Origin: Pseudomonadota bacterium
GTDB taxonomy: Bacteria; Myxococcota_A; UBA796; UBA9615
Assembly (NCBI GenBank): GCA_024229515.1
Contig: JAAESI010000225.1
Span: 1-64,000 of the forward strand
DNA length: 64,000 bases
Reading direction: 5' to 3'
Shown piece after piece: positions 10,515-19,273 of the stretch (within the stretch, counting starts at the first letter, position 1; the number at the start of each line of letters is the position of its first letter). The notes below the pieces were generated by a model. The model saw only the letters and a program-made list of their open reading frames with translations. It was not told the DNA's origin and ran no database searches. The position numbers and the translations under genes are program-made.

Positions 10515-12976
10515 GGGCCGTCGCGGCCCTGGGGATGGCGCTGTCCGCGCTGACGTTGAGCGGATGCCCCACCGACGACGAGGTCCCCTGCGGGCTGCTG
10601 CCGTACTACGAGAACGCCTCCGGCACGCTGCTGTCGATGGACCGCTGCACCGGTCGCCTGGCGCTGGGCACGGCCGACGCCCCCGAGGCCTACCTCCCCG
10701 CCTCCCCCGCCGGCCACCCCCCGCTGGCCTGGGCCGTCGACGACATCGAGACCCGTATGGTGCAGGGCCGGTTCGTGTTCGAGGGGGTGTTCGACACCTG
10801 GCACCGGTTCGCCGGAGAAGGCACCTTCCCCGCGATCGGGACCTGGGCGGGCGGAGACGATGACGTGCCCGCCACGGTCTTCGTGGGCCCCGGACCGGGC
10901 GACTCGATCGTGCTTCAGCTCACGACCACGGCGGACGTGGACCGCCTCTCCTTCGCGTTCGGCTGCAACGAATCAGAGCGCTGGTACGGCACCGGCGCGC
11001 GCCCTCAGGGCACCGATCACACCGCCTCGACCCAGGTGCTCTACACCGCCGAGCAGGGCATCGGGCAGCGCGACTACCCGCTGGACGAGATCGACCTGCT
11101 CGAGGGGCGGATCGGCGACAGCTACTTCCCGGTGCCGTGGGCCCTGAACGACCAGGGCATCGGGGTCGCCTACGGCGGCACGCCGGTGGGGCGCATGCAC
11201 TTCTGCGACCCGTTCGCCGAGCGAGACACGCTGCGCATCGAGGTCTGGGACAACACGATGACCTTGCTGCTGTTCCCGTCGGGCTCGCCGCGGGCGGCGG
11301 TGTCGGCGTGGACGCTCGCCTCGGGCACCCCCGCGGAGGCGCCCGACTGGGCATACGGGCCGTGGATGGCCGTGCAGCGCGGCACCGACCAGCTGCTGGC
11401 CGCGGCCGATCAGCTGCGCGACCTGGAGATCCCCGCCTCGGCGTTGTGGTCGCAGGACTGGATCGGAGGCCGGGCCGACGCCCTCGGCGGCTACGACCTG
11501 CACTACCACTGGGAGTGGGACGAGGAGCAGTACCCCGACCTCCCGGACGCCATCACGACCCTGCACGCCGACGGGTTCGCGTTCCTGGGCTACTTCAATC
11601 CGTTCATCACGGACGACTTCCGCGAGTGGGACGAGGCCCACGAGCTTGGCTACCTGCCGACCGACCCCGACGGTGCGCCCTACGAGTTCTCGATCGTCGA
11701 CCGCTACGGCAGCGTCGTCGACCTGTACAACCCCGGCGCCTATGCCTGGGCCAGGGAGTACCTCGCCGCCGCCCCCGCGATGGGCCAGGACGGCTGGATG
11801 TGCGACTTCGCCGAGTGGCTCCCGTTGGACTCCACGGTCGGCGACGGACTCAGCGGCCAACGCCTCCACAACGACTACCCGTTGCTGTGGCAGGAGTTGA
11901 ACATGGAGGTGCTCAACCAGGCCTGGGGCGAAGGCGAGGCGCTCTGCTTCAACCGCTCGGGCTGGACCGGCACGCAGACCATCGCTCCGGTCACGTGGGG
12001 TGGGGATCAAGAGACGACGTTCGCGCGTGACGACGGCATGCCGACGGCTCGGGAGATCGGCGTCGGGCTCGGCCTCAGCGGAGTCGGCCGGTACGGCAGC
12101 GACATCGCCGGCTTCTACTCGGTCGCGGGCGGCCCCTCGACCAAGGAGGTCTACCTTCGGTGGGTGGAGATGTCGGCGTTCGAGCCGGTGATGCGCACGC
12201 ACGACGGACTCAGCGAGGACCTGAACTGGCACTGGTCCAGCGACGAAGAGACCACCGACCACTTCCGGTTCTACGCCCAGCAGCACATGCGACTGATGCC
12301 CTACCTGCGCATCCTGGACGAGGCGTACCTGAGCGAGGGCCTCCCCTTCATGCGCCACACCATCCTCGTCGAGGAAGGCTCAGGCGACGCCTGGGAGTTG
12401 CTCCGCGACGCGCCCGATCAGCACTTCCTGGGGGACGACCTCCTCATCGCGCCGGTGCTCACCGAAGGCGCCGACAGCCGCGATGTGGTGCTCCCCGCGG
12501 GGCGCTGGTACCCCTACCTGGCCGGCGGCGCAGCCCTGGACTCGGGGGCCGAACCGACCCAGGTCACCGTGGACGCGCCGCTGGGCTCGATCCCCGTGTT
12601 CGCCCGCGCCGGCAGCATCCTCCCGCTGGGGCGCGCGGACCGGCAGACCTCGTACCCTGCCGCCCTCGACAACGACATCGTCGACCTCGTCGTCTTCACC
12701 GGCGCCAACGGGAGCGTCACCCTCGACGGCCAGACATGGTCCCAGGAGTCGGGGACCGACGCCGGCGGCGGCGCTCCGTCGCTGAACGGGACGCCTCTGG
12801 AGCCTTGCGCCGATCCTGACGATGCCCCCTGCGTCGTGCTCGACGACTCCGCTGCCCGCGTCCTCGAGGTCCGGCTGGAGTGGGGCTTCGAGCCCGCCAC
12901 GCTCACCGGGTCCGGCTGGTCGCTGAGCACGGAGAACGGCAGCGGGCGGACCAGCTCGGTCACCGTTCGCTACTGA
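10511..12976 (+). CDS. glycoside hydrolase family 31 lipoprotein (alpha-glycosidase)
   Basis: 821 residues starting at GTG 10511 (overlapping the upstream stop). A lipoprotein signal ends in LTLSGC, with the acidic residues PTDDE right after the Cys. The catalytic (beta/alpha)8 domain carries the GH31 nucleophile motif WMCDFAEWLP (Asp432) and the acid/base region GSDIAGFY (Asp531), plus RSGWTGTQ and TWGGDQ. The layout recalls sulfoquinovosidases such as YihQ. From memory, the Arg and Trp used there for sulfonate recognition seem to be Asp and Tyr here (in GGYDLHYHWEW), so sulfoquinovose may not be the substrate. It is likely an outer-membrane-attached exo-alpha-glycosidase. The last gene of the left-hand operon, it meets the opposing sensor gene with a 4-bp gap. 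Confidence 0.9.
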   Translation: MRAVAALGMALSALTLSGCPTDDEVPCGLLPYYENASGTLLSMDRCTGRLALGTADAPEAYLPASPAGHPPLAWAVDDIETRMVQGRFVFEGVFDTWHRFAGEGTFPAIGTWAGGDDDVPATVFVGPGPGDSIVLQLTTTADVDRLSFAFGCNESERWYGTGARPQGTDHTASTQVLYTAEQGIGQRDYPLDEIDLLEGRIGDSYFPVPWALNDQGIGVAYGGTPVGRMHFCDPFAERDTLRIEVWDNTMTLLLFPSGSPRAAVSAWTLASGTPAEAPDWAYGPWMAVQRGTDQLLAAADQLRDLEIPASALWSQDWIGGRADALGGYDLHYHWEWDEEQYPDLPDAITTLHADGFAFLGYFNPFITDDFREWDEAHELGYLPTDPDGAPYEFSIVDRYGSVVDLYNPGAYAWAREYLAAAPAMGQDGWMCDFAEWLPLDSTVGDGLSGQRLHNDYPLLWQELNMEVLNQAWGEGEALCFNRSGWTGTQTIAPVTWGGDQETTFARDDGMPTAREIGVGLGLSGVGRYGSDIAGFYSVAGGPSTKEVYLRWVEMSAFEPVMRTHDGLSEDLNWHWSSDEETTDHFRFYAQQHMRLMPYLRILDEAYLSEGLPFMRHTILVEEGSGDAWELLRDAPDQHFLGDDLLIAPVLTEGADSRDVVLPAGRWYPYLAGGAALDSGAEPTQVTVDAPLGSIPVFARAGSILPLGRADRQTSYPAALDNDIVDLVVFTGANGSVTLDGQTWSQESGTDAGGGAPSLNGTPLEPCADPDDAPCVVLDDSAARVLEVRLEWGFEPATLTGSGWSLSTENGSGRTSSVTVRY

Positions 12977-12980
12977 CTCT

Positions 12981-14825
12981 CTAGAAGGGCTCGTACGGAT
13001 CCTCGTCCAGCTGCGTCGGCGGCGGCGGCGGCGTGGACGGAGCGATGGGCACGGGACCGATGGGCGCCGAACCGGTGGCGTCGGGCTCCATCGGATCGGC
13101 GAAGTCCACGACTTCGGGACCGGACTCGGGCTCGGGCGGCTCCAGCAAATCGTCGATCGGCTTCGGCTTCACCGCCGGCTTCGGCTTGGGCTTCGGCTTG
13201 GGCTTCGGCTTCGCCTTCGGGGCCTCCGGCTTGGGCTTGGGCTTGGGCTTGGCCTTCGGCTTGGGCGTCGGGGCTTCCGCCTTGGCCTCCACCTTCGGGG
13301 GCTGAGGAACCGGCGCACCGGGGTCGGTCTTGACGACTTCGACGTCCTGCGACTGGTTCCAGCCCATCGAGGCCAACCCGCGATCGACCTCCGTCACCCG
13401 AATCGGGGGCGCGGGAAGCCAGAGCCGAACCTCGAGCCCACCTTCGGGGTGGTTCTTCAGTGAGATGCCGCCGCGAAGCGCGTCCATCATCAAACGGGCG
13501 ATGCGCAGGCCCAACCCCAGGCCGGACGCCTCCGTAGCTCCCGAGCCGCGATGGAAGACCGCGAAGACGCGCCTCATCTCCTCCATGTCGGGGATGCCTT
13601 CGCCGTGATCCCGAATGGTCAGCTCGATCTTCGTGTGACCCCGCTCCGCGTGGATCTCGATCGGCGCCGTGCCGTGCTCCTTGGCGTTCCCGAAGAGCTC
13701 GCGGAAGACGCGCGCGAGGGCGTCGGCGTCAGTATCGATGTACTCCTCCACGTCCTCGTGGAAGTCGAGCACCACCTCCACCGAGCACGCCTTCGCCGTC
13801 GCCTCCACCAGGGCCCGAAGGTCGGCGTCCTTGCGCTCCACCTCGACGGTCCCGGCCTCCAGATCCGCCCAGGTACCGATCGCATCGACCACCGCGGCCA
13901 ACTCGCCGACGGTGCTCAGCAGCTCTTCCACCGAGGCTCGCGCCCCGGGGGGCACCGCCGTCAGGTCCACCGCGTCCATCTGCCGAACCGCCGCCTTGAC
14001 CGGCGCCTGGAACGCAGTGGTGATGGTCGACATGACCCGCTGGCCCTCGTTGCGCGCTGCGCTGGTGAGGTCGGCCATGCGGTTGGCGGTGCGGCCGATC
14101 CGCGCGATCTCCCCGCTCCCCGACACCCGGATGTGGCTGGGATCCCCGCGCCCCAGCCTCGCGACGCCGTCGGCGAGCCGCTGCAGCGGGCGCATGATGC
14201 GACCGACGACCAACACCGACGCCAGCAACAGCATCAGCCCGACGAACGTGAGGCCGTTGGTGAACGCCTGGGTCGACACCGGATCGAACGCCAGGGGCAC
14301 CACCCGCAAGCTCATGCGGCTGCCCACGGGGGTCTCCACCGCGTAGGGGTAGTGCTCCTGGACGCGGACAGGGCGGCCGCCCCGATCGGGGTACCGGGAT
14401 CGGTCGCGGTCCCCGCTGAACTTCGGCACCCAGGGCGACACGCCGCTGTCCATGCGGGTGCCCGCGCGGGGGTACTTGTCGAAGGTCTTGAGCGCCCGCG
14501 ACAGCGACGGTCCGTGCGCCGTGATCACCGGCAGGTCCGCCTCGTAGAACATCACCAACGAGACATCCATCTGCCGCGCAGCCCGGTACAGCAGCTCCTT
14601 GCTGCGCTCCGTAGACGAGCCGTCGGGGTTCAGCGATGCGGTCAGCTCCACCGCCAGCCAGCCCGCCCGCTCGTAGCAGGCGCGCGCCACCTCACGGTCG
14701 ATGGCCCTGGAGCCGGCGCGATGGAACAAGCCGTTCGCGAGGAACAGGGAGAGGATGAGGAACACCGCCACCACCCCGGCGACCCGGGTGCTGAGTGAAC
14801 TGCCATCGATGGGGGCTCCTGCCAC
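12981..14825 (-). CDS. histidine-kinase-like sensor lacking the phospho-acceptor His, with Lys-Pro-rich tail
   Basis: 614 residues: an N-terminal membrane helix, an extracytoplasmic sensor region (about 40-205), a second helix (about 206-225), HAMP, a helical dimerisation region, an HATPase domain and a ~130-residue C-terminal tail. The ATPase has an N-box (FRELFGNAKEHG), G1 (DHGEGIP) and G2 (GLGLGL). The expected H-box reads ITTAFQAPV, about residues 267-275, with Thr-Ala where His-Glu should be and no nearby His. It is therefore either a pseudokinase or signals through ATP binding. The tail has alternating KP repeats encoded by near-identical 12-bp units and ends with acidic and Pro-rich segments. 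GTG 14825 is preferred to GTG 14831 because the GAGGAGGA ribosome site touches the latter. Confidence 0.85.
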   Translation of the reverse strand: MAGAPIDGSSLSTRVAGVVAVFLILSLFLANGLFHRAGSRAIDREVARACYERAGWLAVELTASLNPDGSSTERSKELLYRAARQMDVSLVMFYEADLPVITAHGPSLSRALKTFDKYPRAGTRMDSGVSPWVPKFSGDRDRSRYPDRGGRPVRVQEHYPYAVETPVGSRMSLRVVPLAFDPVSTQAFTNGLTFVGLMLLLASVLVVGRIMRPLQRLADGVARLGRGDPSHIRVSGSGEIARIGRTANRMADLTSAARNEGQRVMSTITTAFQAPVKAAVRQMDAVDLTAVPPGARASVEELLSTVGELAAVVDAIGTWADLEAGTVEVERKDADLRALVEATAKACSVEVVLDFHEDVEEYIDTDADALARVFRELFGNAKEHGTAPIEIHAERGHTKIELTIRDHGEGIPDMEEMRRVFAVFHRGSGATEASGLGLGLRIARLMMDALRGGISLKNHPEGGLEVRLWLPAPPIRVTEVDRGLASMGWNQSQDVEVVKTDPGAPVPQPPKVEAKAEAPTPKPKAKPKPKPKPEAPKAKPKPKPKPKPKPAVKPKPIDDLLEPPEPESGPEVVDFADPMEPDATGSAPIGPVPIAPSTPPPPPTQLDEDPYEPF

Positions 14826-14848
14826 CAACACTCCTCCTCTCGAAGTTC

Positions 14849-14870
14849 ATTCTACAAAGGGCGCTATATT
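14849..14870. promoter_or_regulatory. candidate divergent -10 elements between sensor and lipoprotein genes
   Basis: The 71-bp divergent gap contains TATATT on the + strand (14865-14870), about 27 bp before the lipoprotein start, and TAGAAT read on the - strand (14849-14854), about 24 bp before the sensor start. Both fit -10 boxes in an otherwise GC-rich segment. No convincing -35 box is visible for either. Confidence 0.35.
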
Positions 14871-14896
14871 GGCGTCGGCTGGAGGAGGGGATTGTG

Positions 14897-15297
14897 ATGC
14901 AGCGCTTGCTCGTGACCGTCGCGATGATGGCCTCGTGGGCTGCTCAGGCGGCTCCTCAGCCGATCAGTCCTCCGTTCGAGCCGCGGTCGTGTCGGGCCTG
15001 GTGGCCTCCTCGGACGGCATCTCGCTTCAGCAAGCCACGACCTTCAAAGGCGAGATCCACGGGCTGTGGGCGATCGTCTACGACCTCGCGGAGCCGCCCG
15101 GCTGCTCCGCCGGTGGCCTGTGGGGCGCCCCCGACGGTCCCGCCGTGCCCGAGAAGCCCTGCAAGGCGTTCGTCCTGATGCGGCGAAAGTCACGGTGGAC
15201 GGTGCTCAGCTCCGGCATCCCCGGCTCGTTCGTGCCTCCCGAGGAGGCGCCGAAGGCGCTCGGCGACACGGACAACCTGGCCTACATGGGCGACTGA
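14897..15297 (+). pseudogene. small secreted lipoprotein with a one-base deletion in its signal peptide
   Basis: A strong ribosome site (GGAGGAGG, 14880-14888) precedes ATG 14897, which begins MQRLLVTVAMMA. That frame then runs into unrelated sequence. The frame one base over continues LVGCSGGSSADQ... to a stop at 15297. Adding one C after 14932 (GCC CTC instead of GCC TC) gives a perfect lipobox LVGC and a 133-residue lipoprotein. The mature part contains GEIHGLWAIVYDL and a Cys pair (PPGCSAGG, EKPCKAF). I do not recognise its family. Either the gene is inactive or one base is missing from the sequence. Confidence 0.72.
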
Positions 15298-15302
15298 CCC
15301 AG

Positions 15303-17396
15303 CTAGCGGCGGTTCCCTGAAGCGCGGGCTGCGAGCGTGCGCGAGATCATCAGCAGCCGGCGGGCGTCCGAGGTGTTTCCGATCGTCGCCTCGGCCGCGC
15401 TGGCGGCGGCAAAGCAGCCCGCGGCCGCCGCGGAGTCGCCGCCCTTGTGCCAGTGCTGACCGGTCCGCTCCGCGGCCAGCCCCTCGGCATCGCCGGCGGC
15501 TTCCAGCCAGCGCGCGAACCTGCGGTGAGCCTCAGGCTTGCCGTACACCTCGACGGCGGAGGAGACGACGCCCTCGGCCACGGTGACGTACCAACGGCCG
15601 GCGACGTAGCGGAAGGAGACCTCGTCGGAGTCCGCGGCGAACCGCAACCCGTCCACCACCGCCGTGCGGCGCATCGCCAGGCAGCACAGCAAGGCCTCGA
15701 CCTCGACCGTGCCGCCCAGCTCCTCGACCCAGGCGAGGAACTGCTCGTGCATCGTCGGTCGGGCCCGGACGGGCGGCTCTTCGATTCCGGCGCCCACCTG
15801 CACCACCCAGTGGCGCCCTTCCCGCAGCACGCGGCCCTGCTCTTCGTCTTCGAGGAACACGCGCACGAGGTTGGCGGGGAGGCCGTCGGCTTCGTCGCAA
15901 AACGCTTCAGCGGCCCGGTCGCGGACGGCGAGGTCGTCCTCTTCGGCGCTGGCCGCGCGGAGCAGCTTCTCCACCGCCCGGGGGGTCAGCGGGGGCAGCT
16001 CCACGTTGAAGAAGCGGGGCGATTCCGGGGTCACCCGGGGTTCCAGATCCGGCAGCGCCCGACCCGAGAGCACCACCAGCAGGGGCGAGGTCCCGGACGC
16101 AGCAGCCGCAGCTACCCGGTGGATGCGGGCCCACGTCACCGCGTCGACCTCCTCGAGGTGGTCCAGCAGCAGCACCGTCGGGCGGCGGATCGCGGCCACC
16201 GCCTGCTCGACGAGGTCCTTGGGCGGGCTCGCCTCGAGATCGACCGCCGGGGGACGGAACCAGCCGTCCAACGCAGTTCGGGCGACGCCGGGACGGCAGC
16301 TCGCAAAGAACGCATCCACCTCCTCGTTGTCCCGGGCTTCGCTGGCCCAGGCCTCCAACAGCCGGGTCTTGCCCGCGCCCGCGGGGGCCGACAAGCGGAC
16401 CAGCGCCCCCTTGCCGCCCCGGACCAGCTCGGTCATGCGGCGGTGGAAGAACGTGAGGAAGGGCTCACGGCCGACCAGCGTGGGGTGCGGCGCCGACCAG
16501 GGCTGATACGGCTGCTTCGGGGGCGAGTGGAGCAACTTCCCGAAAGCGTCGCGCACGTCCGAGATCGACGGGAAGCGGTCCATCGGCTCCCAGGCGAGCA
16601 TGCGGGTGACGATCGTCGCGACCTCCTCGGGGACATCCGGCCGCCAGTCGGTGATCGGCTGCACCCGGCCGCGCTCGTACGCGGACTGAAGCTCCGCGAG
16701 GGTGCGCCCCGGCACCGGCCGCTTGCCTGTCAGGAGCACGTAGATGACCGCCCCCAAAGACCACTGATCCGCGGCTGAGCTGACCGACAGGCCGTCCAGG
16801 AGCTCCGGCGCCTGGTACCCGAACCAGTCATCCAGCCCCGCCTCGTCGTCCGCGTCGGGCTCCTCGTCGCCGAGCCCCGCGCCGAACCCGAAGTCGACGA
16901 CGGTGGCGATGCCGAGGCGATCGACCCGGATGTTCGAAGGCTTCAGATCCAGGTGCGCCAACTGCGACCGATGCATCGCCCCGAGGCCGTCCAGGAGCCC
17001 GCCGACGAGCGGACTGGCGTAGCCCCATCGCTCGTCGAAGCTCGCGTTGACGCCGAGGGGGAGACGGCTCCACCAGTCCAGCAGATCGCGTCCCGAGACC
17101 TCCCCCGAGACGAGCCAGGCGTCCGCATTGCCCTCCTTGAGGTCCAGGGCCCGCATCACGTTGCGGTGCTTCAGGCCGCTGAGGATCGCGTGGACCGTGC
17201 GAATGCGCGTGGTCTGGGTCCGAGAGGGCTTGCGAACGCGCTTCAGGACCACCTCGCGGTCCTCGCGCACATCCACGCCGGTGACGACGTCCCCGTCCTC
17301 GGCCTCTGCCAGCACACCGGTCACCCGGTAGCGTCCGCCGACCATCGCGGGGCGGTATCCGTGGGCGGCCATCGCCTGCGCTTCACTCGATCCCAT
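15303..17396 (-). CDS. divergent Ser/Thr kinase fused to AAA ATPase domain
   Basis: 697 residues. The kinase domain (about 20-290) has the lysine in VVLKRV, DFGFGAG and APELLDG. The catalytic loop is HLDLKPSN rather than HRD, and the G-loop is poorly conserved (GVLAEAEDGDV). An ATPase module follows, with Walker A APAGAGKT near residue 350 and Walker B LLLDHLEEVD, then a helical C-terminus. It resembles the kinase-ATPase gene at 5475 in plan but lacks the long TPR region. ATG 17396 is chosen because AGAGGA lies at proper spacing, whereas ATG 17414 has no ribosome site. It overlaps the CPBP protease gene upstream by 14 bp, so the two are probably cotranscribed. Confidence 0.85.
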   Translation of the reverse strand: MGSSEAQAMAAHGYRPAMVGGRYRVTGVLAEAEDGDVVTGVDVREDREVVLKRVRKPSRTQTTRIRTVHAILSGLKHRNVMRALDLKEGNADAWLVSGEVSGRDLLDWWSRLPLGVNASFDERWGYASPLVGGLLDGLGAMHRSQLAHLDLKPSNIRVDRLGIATVVDFGFGAGLGDEEPDADDEAGLDDWFGYQAPELLDGLSVSSAADQWSLGAVIYVLLTGKRPVPGRTLAELQSAYERGRVQPITDWRPDVPEEVATIVTRMLAWEPMDRFPSISDVRDAFGKLLHSPPKQPYQPWSAPHPTLVGREPFLTFFHRRMTELVRGGKGALVRLSAPAGAGKTRLLEAWASEARDNEEVDAFFASCRPGVARTALDGWFRPPAVDLEASPPKDLVEQAVAAIRRPTVLLLDHLEEVDAVTWARIHRVAAAAASGTSPLLVVLSGRALPDLEPRVTPESPRFFNVELPPLTPRAVEKLLRAASAEEDDLAVRDRAAEAFCDEADGLPANLVRVFLEDEEQGRVLREGRHWVVQVGAGIEEPPVRARPTMHEQFLAWVEELGGTVEVEALLCCLAMRRTAVVDGLRFAADSDEVSFRYVAGRWYVTVAEGVVSSAVEVYGKPEAHRRFARWLEAAGDAEGLAAERTGQHWHKGGDSAAAAGCFAAASAAEATIGNTSDARRLLMISRTLAARASGNRR

Positions 17397-18255
17397 CGGT
17401 GTCCTCTGTCCCATCCGCGCGGGATCCGAATTCTAGCAGTCGAGGACGGCCAACGCCGTACGCAACCCCGATGCCGGCGAGGCTGGCGAACAGCCCGATC
17501 GCCGCCAACCAGATCGCGGTCTCGAAGTCGTTGGCTTCCTCCCCCATGGCGAGCACGAGACCCACGGCGAGGCTGTTGTTGAGGAAGTGGGCGAAGATCG
17601 CCGGCCAGAGTGACTGGCTGTACAGGCGCAGCAGCCCGATGAAGGCGCCGGTGGAGAACACCGAGATCACGTGGATCGGGACCACGTGGTAGCCGGCGAA
17701 CAGCAGCGACGTGATCAGCCACGCCGCCCACGACCCCGCCGACTCCTCGAACGAGTCCCAGAGCATCCCGCGGAAGATGATCTCCTCGAACAGCGGCGCC
17801 GCGAGCACGACGACGGCGATGAAGAAGATGCGCTTGAGGATGTGCCCCTCCAGCATCGCGTCCGCGATCATCTCGAAGTGCGCGGGGTCCATCCCCGGGA
17901 GGAACTGCAGGTACTCGGTCGCCAACTCCGAGATCCAGCCGGCGAAGAGCCCCGCGCTCAGGCCGACGATCAGCGCCCCCGCGAAGGCACCCACGCGAGC
18001 CCCGCGTACGGCGAAGGCCGTGGCGAAGTCGCGCTTCGTGGCCCACGCCACCACCACCGCGATGCCGACCAGGCCACCGGTCTGGAGCAACGAACCGAGC
18101 CCCAGGAAGACGGGATCGAACATCCAGTCGCTGCTGCCGCCCGACAGCAGCACGGGGATGACCATCAACCCCTGAAGGCCGCAGACGAACGCCACCGAGA
18201 CGGCGAGGTAGATGACTCCGACGAGGAATCCAGGAACCGGGGGTTTGTCGCTCAC
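17383..18255 (-). CDS. CPBP family intramembrane metalloprotease (CAAX-protease-like)
   Basis: 290 residues, mostly hydrophobic, with about eight membrane segments. The family signature is complete: FEEIIFRG (EExxxR, motif 1), AGYHVVP (motif 2 His) and FAHFLNNS (motif 3 HxxxN). The family comprises Rce1-like proteases that cleave within the membrane or act as bacteriocin-immunity factors; the substrate here is unknown. The start is GTG 18255, divergent from the cysteine operon. It is cotranscribed with the downstream divergent kinase (overlapping ends), so it may work in the same membrane signalling route, but that is inference. Confidence 0.9.
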   Translation of the reverse strand: MSDKPPVPGFLVGVIYLAVSVAFVCGLQGLMVIPVLLSGGSSDWMFDPVFLGLGSLLQTGGLVGIAVVVAWATKRDFATAFAVRGARVGAFAGALIVGLSAGLFAGWISELATEYLQFLPGMDPAHFEMIADAMLEGHILKRIFFIAVVVLAAPLFEEIIFRGMLWDSFEESAGSWAAWLITSLLFAGYHVVPIHVISVFSTGAFIGLLRLYSQSLWPAIFAHFLNNSLAVGLVLAMGEEANDFETAIWLAAIGLFASLAGIGVAYGVGRPRLLEFGSRADGTEDTDGIE

Positions 18256-18325
18256 GAGCGCGGATCATGCCCGAGTGGCGATCCCTCCGACGGATGGCTA
18301 TACAGTCGGTCCTGATGGAGTCTGC

Positions 18326-19273
18326 GTGTCTGAGATCAGCGATCTCCACCCCTTCGCGGATGCGAAGGGTCTGCTTGCGCACGTCGGGAACACCCCGCTC
18401 GTAGAGCTCACGCGGCTGCCCTACCCGGGCTTGCCCGGGTCCGTCGAAATCCACGCCAAGATCGAGGCCGCCAACCCCGGTGGTTCCGTGAAGGACCGTG
18501 CCGCGTTGGCGATGGTGCTCGCCGCCCGCCGATCGGGCCGGCTGCGCGAGGGGATGACGATCCTGGACGCCAGCTCGGGCAACACGGGCATCGCCTACGC
18601 GATGATCGGCGCCTCCTTCGGCTGCAAGCTGACGCTCTGCCTGCCCAAGAACGCCAACGCCGAGCGCAAGGCGATGCTGCGGGCGTTCGGGGCCGAGATC
18701 GTGGAGACCTCGCCCCTGGAAGGGTCCGACGGCGCCATCCTCAAGGCGCGGGAGCTCGCCGCCGCGCACCCGGACCGGTACGTCTACTTGAACCAGTACG
18801 GTAACGAGGCCAACTGGAGGGCGCACTTCGGCAGCACCGGACCGGAGATCTGGGAGCAGACCGACGGCCGCATCACGCACTTCGTCACGTCGCTGGGCAC
18901 CTCGGGCACCTTCGTCGGGACGTCGCGCTACCTCAAGGGCCGCAACCCCGACATCCGCTGCCACTCGGTCGAACCGGACTCCCCCTTCCACGGGCTGGAG
19001 GGGCTCAAGCACATGGAGACGTCCATCGTCCCCGACATCTACGACCCGTCGATCGCGGACGAGGCGATGAGCGCGCCCACCGAAGAGAGCCTCGCGCTGG
19101 TCCGCCGGCTCGCTCGGGAGGAAGGAATCCTCGCCGGTCCCAGCGGCGGCGCCGGGCTGTGGGCGGCCCTGGAGGTCGGCAAGACGTTGACCGAGGGCGT
19201 GATCGTGACCGTCTTCCCCGACGGCGGGGAGCGCTACCTGTCCGAGCCCCACGTCTTCGGCGAGGAGGAGTGA
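18326..19273 (+). CDS. cysM: cysteine synthase, sulfur-carrier-dependent type (CysM-like)
   Basis: 315 residues, a fold-type II PLP enzyme. The PLP lysine is in GGSVKDR (Lys56), with the phosphate loop SSGNTGIA and the glycine-rich GTSGTF motif. Neighbours indicate that it uses a thiocarboxylated carrier protein rather than free sulfide, as in the Mycobacterium CysM/CysO/Mec system with O-phosphoserine. GTG 18326 is chosen because GGAG lies 5-6 bases upstream and because an earlier start would run into the divergent protease gene. Its stop overlaps the JAMM gene start (TGATG), and it heads a four- or five-gene operon. Confidence 0.92.
   Translation: MSEISDLHPFADAKGLLAHVGNTPLVELTRLPYPGLPGSVEIHAKIEAANPGGSVKDRAALAMVLAARRSGRLREGMTILDASSGNTGIAYAMIGASFGCKLTLCLPKNANAERKAMLRAFGAEIVETSPLEGSDGAILKARELAAAHPDRYVYLNQYGNEANWRAHFGSTGPEIWEQTDGRITHFVTSLGTSGTFVGTSRYLKGRNPDIRCHSVEPDSPFHGLEGLKHMETSIVPDIYDPSIADEAMSAPTEESLALVRRLAREEGILAGPSGGAGLWAALEVGKTLTEGVIVTVFPDGGERYLSEPHVFGEEE

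Noticed and set aside
13140..13290. Low-complexity GGCTTGGGCTTC repeats as a possible satellite
   Set aside because: They encode the in-frame KP tail of the sensor protein.
17321..19252. Long minus-strand open frame across the CPBP protease and cysteine synthase genes
   Set aside because: The PLP lysine, EExxxR and lipid-facing segments are clear in the other frames. This frame lacks recognisable domains.
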